In this document: in pieces, positions 10,201 through 21,984 of the stretch | Layout: the number at the start of each line of letters is the position of its first letter | Numbering within the stretch: the stretch's first letter is position 1 | Assembly: GCF_963678635.1 (NCBI RefSeq) | Contig: NC_087069.1 | Coordinates: 55,699,175 to 55,763,174, forward strand | Origin: Symsagittifera roscoffensis | Lineage: Eukaryota > Xenacoelomorpha > Acoela > Convolutidae | Direction: 5' to 3' | Length of the DNA stretch: 64,000 bases | The notes under the pieces: model-generated | Told to the model about the DNA's origin: nothing | Database searches by the model: none | Seen by the model: the letters and a program-made list of their open reading frames with translations, nothing else | Translations under genes and position numbers: made by a program

Positions 10201-13200
10201 GCAAAGCCCAAATTTTCTAAACTGGAGCAAAAAAACAATTCTCATCTTTTAGTGGATTGACAAAATAACCTTAAAAAGCTGGCCTGTAGTTGCTTTTTTA
10301 ATGGAGGTTGAAACTGCCCCTGCAAAACAACACAGGAAGTGGTTCTAAGAGCACCACCAATTCAGCTATATTTTTTGTGAAATGTTGCTTTTTTCCCACC
10401 AAAAAAAGTCGACGAGTGAAAATGTTTCTCATTAAAAATCTGAAAAACAGATACCACGAAAAAGTCGAGTGTTCTATTAAATATACACAGTTTAGTTGTG
10501 TTTAGATTGGTGCTTTAAAAATATCAAAAATTCAGATATTAAAAAAAAAATTATATTGCAGACTTACTGTTTAGTTCGACGCTGAACACAATTTTTCTTA
10601 TTTATACAGTAAACTTTAAAAAAGCTTACGAAGTAAAAAATGTTGTGAGCAGGGCCTCCCAAAAAGCACTGAATCATGTCTGTACAAAAAAACTGCGCTT
10701 ATCCACTCTACAGAAAAAGTTTTTATTTTCTGTGAATGTTTCATGCTTTCTACTTCTAAGAAACGAATATTTACTTTTTTCCTTTTCTACCACCTGCAAA
10801 TTTTTAATTGATTTTCTATTACCCGATTTTTTTGAAAATTGTCGGACTAATGAAAAATTGGCAAAAAAATTTGTAGGTAACTTTGGAAAACCACTCGATA
10901 CGCCTTAAAATTGATGCTCTGAGAGGGGATGGTGGAAGAGCCCGCAGTTTAAAATAGAGCAGCATTGTTTTTATTGTTGTAGCGCTTATTGTTGAAGCCA
11001 ATACAAAACGAATGGATTGAAGTATTCATAATATCCCTCTTCAGTTTCCAATATCGAGTTCCAAAAACAGATCTCGGATGGGTGAGATTTACAAAAAATA
11101 CCCAAAAAAGCACCAGTCGTAGTTTGAATGAGGAAACTCTTGAAAAAGAAAACAAGTTGGGTGACGTGTCGCAGTCGGAAAGAAACTATCAAAACTATAG
11201 ATCTACAAGTTCACCTATTGTTCAAACATCTTACATAAGCTGCTTTCTAAAGTTCTGAGAATTTGAAAATCAGTGATGTCCTGAGCACAATAAAGTAACA
11301 AAAATTAAAAGTTGTTTTCATGAACACTTTGTGAAAAATGAAAATGAACAATGAAAATGTTAGTTTTGCTCTGATACGATCAGTATTATAATTTGAACAG
11401 AGGTTTGAACAGAGAATGTTGCTAATTTGGAACAAAAAACGGTGCCTTTAATGCGTATGCGACTTTTTTATGGGAGGTAAGATATCAGGTAAGATACTGT
11501 TCCAAATTGGAGTTAAGATATTTGATGTTTTTATTATTGCAAAACATCATTTTTATTATTGCAAAACTATTTATCCTTTGGGTGATTTTTTGATTCCGTC
11601 AACTTTCGAAGCTTTCGAAAGTATGGAACTATTATCGAAAGTCCAAATGCCATCCACAACTACCCCCACCCCCTCCCCCTCCCTCCAAATCCGCTACTGA
11701 TCGAAAGAGTGGAAGAAAGGGTGGAAGAATGTTTATCCTTGGGGTGTTTTTTTTTAATTCAATCAATTGTTGAACTGAGCGTTTTGACAGAATTCCAATT
11801 AAAAATTATTGTGGCTGGAGCTCAAACTAAAAAAAAATGCTCTGCATTATTTTCTGCAAAATTATATTGTTTTGAATTTGGGACTATTTGACTATTGTAA
11901 TTCGGATTAAGATAATTATCGATCAATAAATTTTGTTCTATTAAAGCGTAAGCGGAAAATTAAATTCATCGACAATGAATTGAAGCCAACTACATATTCT
12001 CAATAAGGCATAAATAGAAGCATGATAAATCACAGATTTTTTTGCAAAATTTGTGGGGGATGAAACTTAGGAAAAAAAACATTTCAAGAAAAATTATTAC
12101 TAAACAATTTTTTTAAGCAATTTCAACGATTTTTTTACCAAAAAGCTTCCGATCGACGAGAGGGGGAAGTGATGGACATTTAGGGCTTTGACTTGATATA
12201 CTTGCAGTTGCATTACGTTATAAAGACGCTATGAGCATTGATATTTGATATGAATTAAAATAGTTAGTTTTGGCACGTAGCATAAAATTTAATTGTGGTA
12301 CCTGATTCTGCGTGGAAAATAGGGCTTAAATTCCGAAAACTAACTTTATATGAGTGAAACTAAATTTTCAGGGCTTAAATTAAGCATAAAAAAGCTAATT
12401 AAAGCCTGCTCGCTCGCTCGAAATTAGACGAATTATCAAAATTTTATACCGGTTGTTATCAACACTGGGAGAATTTTTTTGAATATAATTCACTTAATTC
12501 CCTTGATGCCCTTAATGTCGTGCAAATCACGACTTTAAGGGGCTTTAGTATGATAATTAATCGACTCATTTTGATTATTATTTGAGGTACCTGATTTGGC
12601 GTGGAAAAAAATGAATAAAACACAATCAACTACAAAATGCCTCCCCTTTTTCAAAGTTCTGAAAAATAAAAACTGGAGGTTGCAAAGCCCAAATTTTCTA
12701 AACTGGAGCAAAAAAACAATTCTCATCTTTTAGTGGATTGACAAAATAACCTTAAAAAGCTGGCCTGTAGTTGCTTTTTTAATGGAGGTTGAAACTGCCC
12801 CTGCAAAACAACACAGGAAGTGGTTCTAAGAGCACCACCAATTCAGCTATATTTTTTGTGAAATGTTGCTTTTTTCCCACCAAAAAAAGTCGACGAGTGA
12901 AAATGTTTCTCATTAAAAATCTGAAAAACAGATACCACGAAAAAGTCGAGTGTTCTATTAAATATACACAGTTTAGTTGTGTTTAGATTGGTGCTTTAAA
13001 AATATCAAAAATTCAGATATTAAAAAAAAAATTATATTGCAGACTTACTGTTTAGTTCGACGCTGAACACAATTTTTCTTATTTATACAGTAAACTTTAA
13101 AAAAGCTTACGAAGTAAAAAATGTTGTGAGCAGGGCCTCCCAAAAAGCACTGAATCATGTCTGTACAAAAAAACTGCGCTTATCCACTCTACAGAAAAAG

Positions 13201-14722
13201 TTTTTATTTTCTGTGAATGTTTCATGCTTTCTACTTCTAAGAAACGAATATTTACTTTTTTCCTTTTCTACCACCTGCAAATTTTTAATTGATTTTCTAT
13301 TACCCGATTTTTTTGAAAATTGTCGGACTAATGAAAAATTGGCAAAAAAATTTGTAGGTAACTTTGGAAAACCACTCGATACGCCTTAAAATTGATGCTC
13401 TGAGAGGGGATGGTGGAAGAGCCCGCAGTTTAAAATAGAGCAGCATTGTTTTTATTGTTGTAGCGCTTATTGTTGAAGCCAATACAAAACGAATGGATTG
13501 AAGTATTCATAATATCCCTCTTCAGTTTCCAATATCGAGTTCCAAAAACAGATCTCGGATGGGTGAGATTTACAAAAAATACCCAAAAAAGCACCAGTCG
13601 TAGTTTGAATGAGGAAACTCTTGAAAAAGAAAACAAGTTGGGTGACGTGTCGCAGTCGGAAAGAAACTATCAAAACTATAGATCTACCAGTTCACCTATT
13701 GTTCAAACATCTTACATAAGCTGCTTTCTAAAGTTCTGAGAATTTGAAAATCAGTGATGTCCTGAGCACAATAAAGTAACAAAAATTAAAAGTTGTTTTC
13801 ATGAACACTTTGTGAAAAATGAAAATGAACAATGAAAATGTTAGTTTTGCTCTGATACGATCAGTATTATAATTTGAACAGAGGTTTGAACAGAGAATGT
13901 TGCTAATTTGGAACAAAAAACGGTGCCTTTAATGCGTATGCGACTTTTTTATGGGAGGTAAGATATCAGGTAAGATACTGTTCCAAATTGGAGTTAAGAT
14001 ATTTGATGTTTTTATTATTGCAAAACATCATTTTTATTATTGCAAAACTATTTATCCTTTGGGTGATTTTTTGATTCCGTCAACTTTCGAAGCTTTCGAA
14101 AGTATGGAACTATTATCGAAAGTCCAAATGCCATCCACAACTACCCCCACCCCCTCCCCCTCCCTCCAAATCCGCTACTGATCGAAAGAGTGGAAGAAAG
14201 GGTGGAAGAATGTTTATCCTTGGGGTGTTTTTTTTTTTAATTCAATCAATTGTTGAACTGAGCGTTTTGACAGAATTCCAATTAAAAATTATTGTGGCTG
14301 GAGCTCAAACTAAAAAAAAATGCTCTGCATTATTTTCTGCAAAATTATATTGTTTTGAATTTGGGACTATTTGACTATTGTAATTCGGATTAAGATAATT
14401 ATCGATCAATAAATTTTGTTCTATTAAAGCGTAAGCGGAAAATTAAATTCATCGACAATGAATTGAAGCCAACTACATATTCTCAATAAGGCATAAATAG
14501 AAGCATGATAAATCACAGATTTTTTTGCAAAATTTGTGGGGGATGAAACTTAGGAAAAAAAACATTTCAAGAAAAATTATTACTAAACAATTTTTTTAAG
14601 CAATTTCAACGATTTTTTTACCAAAAAGCTTCCGATCGACGAGAGGGGGAAGTGATAGACATTTAGGGCTTTGACTTGATATACTTGCAGTTGCATTACG
14701 TTATAAAGACGCTATGAGCATC
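7280..14722. repeat. Tandem triplication of a 2,481-bp unit
   Basis: Units start at 7280, 9761 and 12242 (start TATTTGATATGAATT), exactly 2,481 bp apart. Copies differ at only a few places: a TC/AC change near 9120 versus 11601, homopolymer lengths in the T-run near 9265 and an A-run near 9595, A to C at 13687 and G to A near 14657. The first unit is entered after an unrelated flank; the third ends at GCTATGAGCAT near 14722. The unit is AT-rich with a C-rich patch (for example 9182-9210) and two similar short blocks containing GGTACCTGAT at 7337 and 7624. Either a very recent duplication or an assembly artefact would explain the identity. Confidence 0.9.
8564..8777 (+). CDS. Possible orphan exon inside the 2,481-bp unit (also at 11045 and 13526)
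   Basis: A pyrimidine-rich acceptor, ATCCCTCTTCAG, ends at 8563. It is followed by an open frame of about 70 codons reading QYRVPKTDLGWVRFTKNTQ and then a Ser/Glu/Asn-rich tail, ending in TGA at 8775-8777. The composition is protein-like and unlike the surrounding sequence. Identical or near-identical copies occur at 11045-11258 and 13526-13739; the third has one coding change, Thr-Ser to Thr-Ser spacing aside, at 13687. No upstream exon or family is recognised. It might be the cytoplasmic tail of a membrane receptor, but that is only a guess from composition. Confidence 0.25.
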
Positions 14723-16200
14723 ACTCTGTACTTGGCATAGCGTCTGAGGGAAGTTCTAAAAAAAATGTTGCAAACTTCATTAGTTTTTTTTTAGATTCAA
14801 AACTTGTTTTAGAGATGTAGATGGGAAGAATGAAGATGTAAGTTTTGCTCTGATACGATCAGTATTATAATACGACCAGTATTGTTGTCCTAAAACGTCA
14901 TAGGTAGTTGTGATGTTGTCACACAAATTATTCTGTCTGCATTAGCAGCGAGTGCAGAGATACCATCAGTTGCATGTTTTTGCTTGAACTTGCTTCAAAA
15001 ACTTATATTATCTGAAGTTTGATGCTTGTCGTGTTTTTTTGTCATGATAGTTTTCACGACCTAAAATTTTTCATCATTTCATACAAAGATATCGTCCCTC
15101 CTATGCGAGAAAACAAAATTTGGCAAAATCGGCGAATCCCCACCCCAAATCGGAACTAAGAAAGTTAATGTTATGAAATTCAGAGGCGCGATACTAGAGA
15201 TGATTTGACCCTGGCATACAAGAATCGGGACCCCTCAGACCTTTTGGGGGCGAGTGATAACGGTCCCCGGAAGTGTAAATGGCCCTATCAGAACTCGGAA
15301 ACTAGCGGCGGTTTTGGGCTCAAATTCTAGTATGTTGTAGGCCTAGTTAAGGGGAGCTTAAGTTTAGAACCCCAGACCCCTAGGACCCCCACTTCCGGCT
15401 TTATGCCCTAAGTAAACAAACCCACCCGTAACTTCCGGAAGTCGTTTCTCGGCCTCCAATGAACGCAGGAAGCTAAAACTTTGGGATACAATGGGTAGTG
15501 GCAAGATAGATCTTGCGTTATAAATTGAACCAAATCCGGCGGTTGGGCCGGAAGCTATTAGCACTTGGAAAAACACCCCCCTAGACCGGAAATAGGCAAT
15601 TTACTCGAAATGATAAACAGTGGCATAAGTATTTTATTGCGGCAATGGACATAAGATACGGACCCCGAAAAACGTAACCTATTGAGCGAAAACCCTTCGG
15701 TGACTCCTTACGGTGTTAATAACTTTTTCCCGGAAAAAAAGGTATTGGACCTTAGAAATGGGATATGGGATATGGATGAAACTTGGTAGTTAAGACCCCC
15801 ATGGGATTCTGAACCCAAATACGGAAGTTTGACCCCCGTTGACCCCTGGGTGACCTTAAGTTGACCTTTGGGCTTTTTGACCCCAAAATTGCCTGGAAAA
15901 TCCCGAGATTAACACCGGAAAGTGGCGTATTTACCAACCCAACCTCTGGAAATGAGAATAGGCCATCTTGCTAAAAACTGGGAGGAAAACTTAGATTTGG
16001 GGACTAGAGCAGAAGCTGATAGAGATATATCTTTTACATTGCAACCTTGGAGTAGAGGATTTAATTCAAAGTGGATTTGATAAACATTGGGTTCAGTTTA
16101 GCTTGGCGAGTGATCTATTAATAGCAATTCAACTAGACTAAAGAAAAGTAGTCCCAGAGGAAATTGGTAATAATAGAGGCAAAGCATGAGAAATAAGTTT
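14723..16200. other. Non-coding flank and probable 5' region of the gypsy remnant
   Basis: After the array, 14838-14872 repeats a short piece of the 2,481-bp unit (TTTTGCTCTGATACGATCAG). From about 15100 the base composition shifts to GC-richer DNA with many CCGGAAG and GACCCC blocks. This shift and the gag that follows suggest it belongs to the leader of the Ty3/gypsy remnant. No ORF with recognisable homology is seen. Confidence 0.45.
15829..15884 (+). repeat. Cluster of TGACC half-sites at about 11-bp spacing
   Basis: TGACC occurs at about 15830, 15840, 15851, 15862 and 15878, four of them one helical turn apart. The reverse complement GGTCA is the core half-site of nuclear hormone receptors. 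It may instead be a simple internal repeat. Confidence 0.45.
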
Positions 16201-16209
16201 CATAAATAG

Positions 16210-17004
16210 TATGAATGGACCGTGATTTTACTTGGCTTCCCGGAGGTGACTTTCTGGTTTGATTTGACCCCTCAGACACAATCAGCTGCGAGGGCTGAAT
16301 TCAAGAACCTCATGCAGGAGGAAGGCGAGGGCTTGAGAGATTTTGTAAGACGAATGCGATCCTTGGGCGAAGTTGCAAATACAAACCTTGGAGCTCAAGC
16401 CCGAGACGACATGAACCGCGAACAGTTCACTCATGGATTGTGTGACTTCGAAATTCAGGAATTGCTCCTGCGAGAAGACCTCGAGAATTTCAACCAGGCG
16501 TTAGCCCGAGTACAGGCTCTGGATATGGCACGCAAAACAGTCAGGATGAAGAGTCGGAGACGGCCAAATCACGTTCGGTCGGTGCACGATGTTCAAGAAC
16601 TGACGACTGAGGCTGGCGGAGACAGTACGCTGACTGCCGAGACTCAACAGAAACGGACGGAGCTGATGAGATTGCAGACGCACACTGACCAGAGGCTGGA
16701 CCAAATTATGAAGGCTCAGAACAAGCTGGCGAAGCAGATTGATGTCCAGAGTTCAAGGTATGGTGAGGTGAGATTGCAGATGCAGATGCAGGAATCACGC
16801 CAGATCAATCTGGTGGCTCAAATGGTGGCCAAAATGCAGAACATAACGACAATGATAGGTAGGTTCGTTGATCCTTGAAAACCCAAGCCAGAGAGTCACA
16901 TCCGACGGGAAGAGAATCAGCAACGCGACTCTGCGAACCCAATTAGGCGACAGAGTGGAAACAACCCATGGAACCAGGGTGGTTGTTTTAATTGCGGACA
17001 GGTG
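16210..17004 (+). pseudogene. Ty3/gypsy gag, truncated at both ends
   Basis: The frame is open from 16210 with no good start. It carries the gypsy gag core: RAEFKNLMQEEGEGLRDFV, then REQFTHGLCDFEIQELLL and NFNQALARVQALD, followed by a helical Gln-rich stretch to the TGA at 16876. Downstream of that stop the same element continues, in another frame, to GGCFNCGQ at 16980-17000, the first half of a CCHC zinc knuckle. There it changes abruptly to a CAA microsatellite. The N-terminal capsid part, the rest of the knuckle and all of pol are missing. It would have formed the particle shell; it is dead here. Confidence 0.8.
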
Positions 17005-17047
17005 CAACAACAACAACAACAACATGAAGAGGTTTTGAACGGAATGA

Positions 17048-17818
17048 ATGGCTGATTTGTACGATTTGTGCTGCGGGAACCCTGATTTGGAAATGAGCGA
17101 AAAACTTGACTCTATTGGTTTTTGCGAAAAGGACACATGTGAATTTAAAGGCACCGGATACGATGAGCCTGGGTTTTGCATACAATCACCTCGACTAGCT
17201 TGTACAGCTACAACTAGTGTTGAACTGAATGGAGCTATAGAAAGCCGAGAGGAATCGATTATGGTTTCAAATCAGTGTTGTTACAATCCAACAACCGACG
17301 AGTTAATAAAAAGCTCAAATTCTGCGGGTTCTATGCAGCGAGAAGTTGGTTCAATTGACAATATGATCCGACATTTCACCAATGACCTGAAGCTATTTTA
17401 CGAGTGTTCTAAGCAAACACGACCATTTGAGCCATTTTGCGACTTTTACAAAAAGCATCGCCCAACTATCATTGGCGAGTACTGGCCTCGTAACATCCTC
17501 ATAAACAGAGGAGACCCCCACTTGCAGACAGTGGACGGAGTCAGCTACCCCTTCATGGGTCTGGGGGTCTACAGGATGTTCATCACTGATGACTCACCTT
17601 CAATCGGGGGTCAGACTGAACTACAGGCGAGCATGCGGAGGGTCGGCAACGGGACCGTGTTCAGCGGGATAGCAGTCAAACACGGAAACACTCTCCTAGA
17701 AGTGTACATTGACAAAAATGCAGCTTTTAAATTAGTGATTAACAACTTGGAGAAGACATTGGGAGAAAGTTTCAGGGAATTAAAATATCCTGGCCAATGT
17801 TGCTGTGGAAGAGAGTAG
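17048..17818 (+). pseudogene. AMOP-VWD protein exon (MUC4/SUSD2-like), array copy 1
   Basis: The 256-residue open frame has the cysteine-rich AMOP pattern with QCCYNPTTDELI at about residues 78-89. A spacer with FYECSKQTRPFEPFCDFY follows, then the start of a von Willebrand type D domain, GDPHLQTVDGVSYPFMGLG, at about 155-173. AMOP followed by VWD is the order in MUC4, SUSD2 and their nematode relatives, which are extracellular adhesion or mucin-type proteins. Signal peptide, NIDO part and membrane anchor are not present, so this is only an internal piece. Copy 1 reads past the point where the other copies have TAA, because of TTAAAATA in place of TAAATA. The ATG is probably not a real start; upstream there is an in-frame stop. 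Confidence 0.7.
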
Positions 17819-18478
17819 AGAGAGAGAGAGAGATGATTTGAAAAGCGTTCGATTTCAGTTTCTGAAGAATATGTTGATATTGGAAGTGAATGTGATTCAG
17901 AACTTGCTCAACCTGAAGATCTCAGTTCCGCCCTCGTCCAAGTTTCAGATGAGGGGACTCATGGGATATTACGAGGAGACCCAGACAACGATTTGCAAAC
18001 TTCTGGTTGGTTCCATTTTAAATTCATTAAAGGTTGAAACACTCAAATACTCAACTGTTAAAATACTCAAACGAAAGTCATCATCAGTAGCGTCCGCAGG
18101 AATATTTTTGCGGAGAGGGTAAAAACGTTTCGGCCTTTCTCTTAAAGGCCAGCCATTTTGAGTTTTTTGAGACTTTGGGAGTTTTTTGTGAATTCTGACC
18201 CCTTTTTGGATATGGCTCCAAAGACGCTCGTAGAAATTATTTAGGGCTCCTTTGGCAAAAAATGGCTCTCCGAAAGTAGCGCCACAAAAAAGCACGGCAT
18301 TCCTCAATTTGAAGTATTTTTCCTCTTTCAAACAATCTACTTTTTTGTTTATTTTTCAGAAGGCGTGATTGTTACCAACACTACAGACTACGCGTATCTT
18401 CACGAAGCTTTCGGAACCAGCTGGGTTGTTCATCCAGATGAGTGGCTCTTTAAACAGAGAGATATTGTCTCTTCCATC
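17819..18478 (+). pseudogene. VWD C-terminal part and following exon, copy 1
   Basis: At 17838-17970 a frame reads RFQFLKNMLILEVNVIQNLL and LNLKISVPPSSKFQMRGLMG, the later strands of a VWD domain. The canonical GLxGxxxGDPxNDL end is present but split: GLMGYY in one frame and RGDPDNDLQTSGW in the next (17940-18020), a frameshift. After an AT-rich intron-like part ending in TATTTTTCAG at 18359, an exon reads VTNTTDYAYLHEAFGTSWVV and HPDEWLFKQRDIVSSI up to 18478, where the LINE piece begins. The exon resembles the post-VWD segment of MUC4/SUSD2 proteins. Confidence 0.6.
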
Positions 18479-19343
18479 AGAAACTTTAGAAATTACAAGT
18501 GGCGTACCACAAGGATTGTTGATTGGTCCATTATTCTTCTGTATCTTCATAAATTATCTTCCTGAAGTACTGAAATTTAGTGACCCATATATCTTTGTAG
18601 ACGACCTAAATTTACTAGCAGTGAATGTAGACTTAAAGGACATCCAGCAGGACCTAAAAAGCGTTGAAAACTGAGGAGACAAAAACAAAATGAGTCTGGC
18701 ACTTGACAAATGTTTTAAAGTAGAATTTAGAGGAAATCAACACAAATTCAATCTTTGTGAAACAGCAGTGGAAAGCTCGAATGTGATAAAGGCTCTAGGA
18801 ATACATGTGTCCAAACATTTAACATGGACAACCAATTTTGACTCAAGAATGTCGAAAGCGAATAAAACGTTCTATTGCATCCGCAGAAACTTAGAATTCA
18901 AAGTAAAAATGCGCATAAAACTTGGTCTGTACAAATCCTTAACACTTCCTGTTCTAACGTATGGTCTAATTATTTGCAATATCTCAAGAAGCGACTTAGG
19001 GAGATAAGAAAGGTTCCAAAAGAAAGTCTTAAAATGGATCACGGGAAACGATTGTGACTATACAGAGCAGCTGAGATTGTTAAACATCCTGCCTCTGGCG
19101 TTGTTTCTCCAGCTGAACGAGTTACTGATGATGGCAAAATTCTTGCATGAAGAAAACGATCACATTAAGATTCCGGCAAAAATTGACAATCCAGGGAGAA
19201 CGAAAGAAATTTTCAACCTAAACAAGACCAGAACTGAAAAAGCTAGAGGAGAGTATACATTCAGGCCGTGCCTTCTAATAAACCGACTAAATCAGAAAAT
19301 TGAATTTCGAGAAATGCGAGGCTTAAAGCGATACAAGGATTGA
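18479..19343 (+). pseudogene. LINE (non-LTR) reverse transcriptase fragment, copy 1
   Basis: The piece starts inside the RT domain with SGVPQGLLIGPLFFCIFIN, then PYIFVDDLNLLAVN, where the polymerase box is FVDD. It continues to the thumb region, ALGIHVSKHLTWTTNFDSRM, and the C-terminal LINE end, LNILPLALFLQLNELLMMAK. An in-frame TGA at 18672-18674 and a frame change near 19000 disrupt it, and both are shared by the other copies. The endonuclease, RT motifs 1-3 and 3' tail are missing. The family is a CR1/RTE-like nematode LINE; the exact clade cannot be decided by eye. Confidence 0.75.
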
Positions 19344-19495
19344 TACAGATGATGTGGAAGTTTTTCGACGATCAATTCTCAGAACAAAACAAGTGCACAT
19401 GGGTCCTTTTCTGTGACTGCAACATGTGCCGAAATAACTGGACAAAATTTTGAGAACTTTGGGGATATCATCCCATCTATTCCTACTGAAAATTC

Positions 19496-19546
<51 letters not shown>

Positions 19547-19548
19547 TG
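19496..19548 (+). repeat. CAA microsatellite, array copy 2
   Basis: About 17 CAA triplets open copy 2. Equivalent runs open copy 3 (21887-21942, interrupted once by AAA) and copy 4 (24415-24461). The run opening copy 1 (17005-17023) is much shorter. Lengths vary, as expected for slippage. Confidence 0.9.
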
Positions 19549-19578
19549 AAGAGGTTTTGAACGGAATGAACGGCTGAT

Positions 19579-20304
19579 TTGTACGATTTGTGCTGCGGGA
19601 ACTCTGATTTGGAAATGAGCGAAAAACTTGACTCTATTGGTTTTTGCGAAAAGGACACATGTGAATTTAAAGGCACCGGATACGATGAGCCTGGGTTTTG
19701 CATACAATCACCTCGACTAGCTTGTACAGCTACAACTAGTGTTGAACTGAATGGAGCTATAGAAAGCCGAGAGGAATCGATTATGGTTTCAAATCAGTGT
19801 TGTTACAATCCAACAACCGACGAGTTAATAAAAAGCTCAAATTCTGCGGGTTCTATGCAGCGAGAAGTTGGTTCAATTGACAATATGATCCGACATTTCA
19901 CCAATGACCTGAAGCTATTTTACGAGTGTTCTAAGCAAACACGACCATTTGAGCCATTTTGCGACTTTTACAAAAAGCATCGCCCAACTATCATTGGCGA
20001 GTACTGGCCTCGTAACATCCTCATAAACAGAGGAGACCCCCACTTGCAGACAGTGGACGGAGTCAGCTACCCCTTCATGGGGCTGGAGGTCTACAGGATG
20101 TTCATCACTGATGACTCACCTTCAATCGGGGGTCAGACTGAACTACAGGCGAGCATGCGGAGGGTCGGCCACGGGACCGTGTTCAGCGGGATAGCAGTCA
20201 AACACGGAAACACTCTCCTAGAAGTGTACATTGACAAAAGTGCAGCTTTTAAATTAGTGATTAACAACTTGGAGAAGACATTGGGAGAAAGTGTCAGGGA
20301 ATAA
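19579..20304 (+). pseudogene. AMOP-VWD exon, array copy 2
   Basis: Same AMOP plus VWD start as copy 1 (241 residues), with small changes such as GLEVYRMF for GLGVYRMF and RVGHGTV for RVGNGTV. It ends in TAA after GESVRE. The ATG equivalent to copy 1 is ACG here, which supports the view that this is an internal exon and not a true start. Confidence 0.65.
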
Positions 20305-20869
20305 ATATATCCTGGCCAATGTTGCTGTGGAAGAGAGTAGAGAGAGAGAGAGAGAGATGATTTGAAAAGCGTTCGATTTCAGTTTCTGAAGAATATGTTG
20401 ATATTGAAAGTGTATGTGATTCAGAATTTCCTCAACCTGAAGATCTCAGTTCCGCCCTCGTTCAAGTTTCATCATCAGTAGCGTCCGCAGGAATATTTTT
20501 GCGGAGAGGGTAAAAACGTTTCGGGCTTTCTCTTAAAGGCCAGCCATTTTGAGTTTTTTGAGACTTTGGGAGTTTTTTGAGAATTCTGACCCCTTTTTGG
20601 ATATGGCTCCAAAGACGCTCGTAGAAATTATTTAGGGCTCCTTTGGCAAAAAATGGCTGTCCGAAAGTAGCGCCACAAAAAAAGCACGGCATTCCTCAAT
20701 TTGAAGTATTTTTCTCTTTCAAACAATCTACTTTTTTGTTTATTTTTCAGAAGGCGTGATTGTGACCAACACTACAGACTACGCGTATCTTCACGAAGCT
20801 TTCGGAACCAGCTGGGTTGTTCATCCAGATGAGTGGCTCTTTAAACAGAGAGATATTGTCTCTTCCATC
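20305..20869 (+). pseudogene. VWD C-terminal part and following exon, copy 2, with internal deletion
   Basis: The VWD strand part is present to CCCTCGTTCAAGTTTCA at about 20470. From there about 120 bp present in the other copies, including the GLLGYY and RGDPDNDL segment, are missing. The sequence rejoins at TCATCAGTAGCGTCC, where the two ends share a short TCATC-like overlap. The exon after the TTTTTCAG acceptor at 20750 (YAYLHEAFGTSWVV) is intact up to the LINE junction. Confidence 0.65.
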
Positions 20870-21734
20870 AGAAACTTTAGAAATTACAAGTGGCGTACCA
20901 CAAGGATTGTTGATTGGTCCATTATTCTTCTGTATCTTCATAAATTATCTTCCTGAAGTACTGAAATTTAGTGACCCATATATCTTTGTAGACGACCTAA
21001 ATTTACTAGCAGTGAATGTAGACACAAAGGACATCCAGCAGGACCTAAAAAGCGTTGAAAACTGAGGAGACAAAAACAAAATGAGTCTGGCACTTGACAA
21101 ATGTTTTAAAGTAGAATTTAGAGGAAATCAACACAAATTCAATCTTTGTGAAACAGCAGTGGAAAGCTCGAATGTGATAAAGGCTCTAGGAATACATGTG
21201 TCCAAACATTTAACATGGACAACCCATTTTGACTCAAGAATGTCGAAAGCGAATAAAACGTTCTATTGCATCCGCAGAAACTTAGAATTCAAAGTAAAAA
21301 TGCGCATAAAACTTGGTCTGTACAAATCCTTAACACTTCCTGTTCTAACGTATGGTCTAATTATTTGCAATATCTCAAGAAGCGACTTGGGGAGATAAGA
21401 AAGGTTCCAAAAGAAAGTCCTAAAATGGATCACGGGAAACGATTCTGACTATACAGAGCAGCTGAGATTGTTAAACATCCTGCCTCTGGCGTTGTTTCTC
21501 CAGCTGAACGAGTTACTGATGATGGCGAAATTCTTGCATGAAGAAAACAATCACATTAAGATTCCGGCAAAAATTGACAATCCAGGAAGAACGAAAGAAA
21601 TTTTCACCCTAAACAAGACCAGAACTGAAAAAGCTAGAGGAGAGTATACATTCAGGCCGTGCCTTCTAATAAACCGACTAAATCAGAAAATTGAATTTCG
21701 AGAAATGCGAGGCTTAAAGCGATACAAGGATTGA
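20870..21734 (+). pseudogene. LINE reverse transcriptase fragment, copy 2
   Basis: Same fragment as in copy 1, with the same in-frame TGA (21063-21065) and the same frame change near 21390. The shared breaks show that the LINE piece was already dead when the unit was duplicated. A few substitutions differ (for example DTKD for DLKD and TTHF for TTNF). Confidence 0.75.
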
Positions 21735-21902
21735 TACAGATGATGTGGAAGTTTTTCGACGATCAATTCTCAGAACAAAACAAGTGCACATGGGTCCTTT
21801 TCTGTGACTGCAACAGGTGCCGAAATAACTGGACAAAATTTTGAGAATTTTGGGGATATCATCCCATCTATTCCTACTGAAAATTCACAACAACAACAAC
21901 AA

Positions 21903-21943
<41 letters not shown>

Positions 21944-21984
21944 TGAAGAGGTTTTGAACGGAATGAATGGCTGATTTGTAAGAT

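Noticed and set aside
19483-19707. Minus-strand ORFs with polyleucine or polyvaline tails
   Set aside because: They are reverse translations of the CAA microsatellites and the antisense of the AMOP exon. The same applies at 21885-22100 and 24413-24619.
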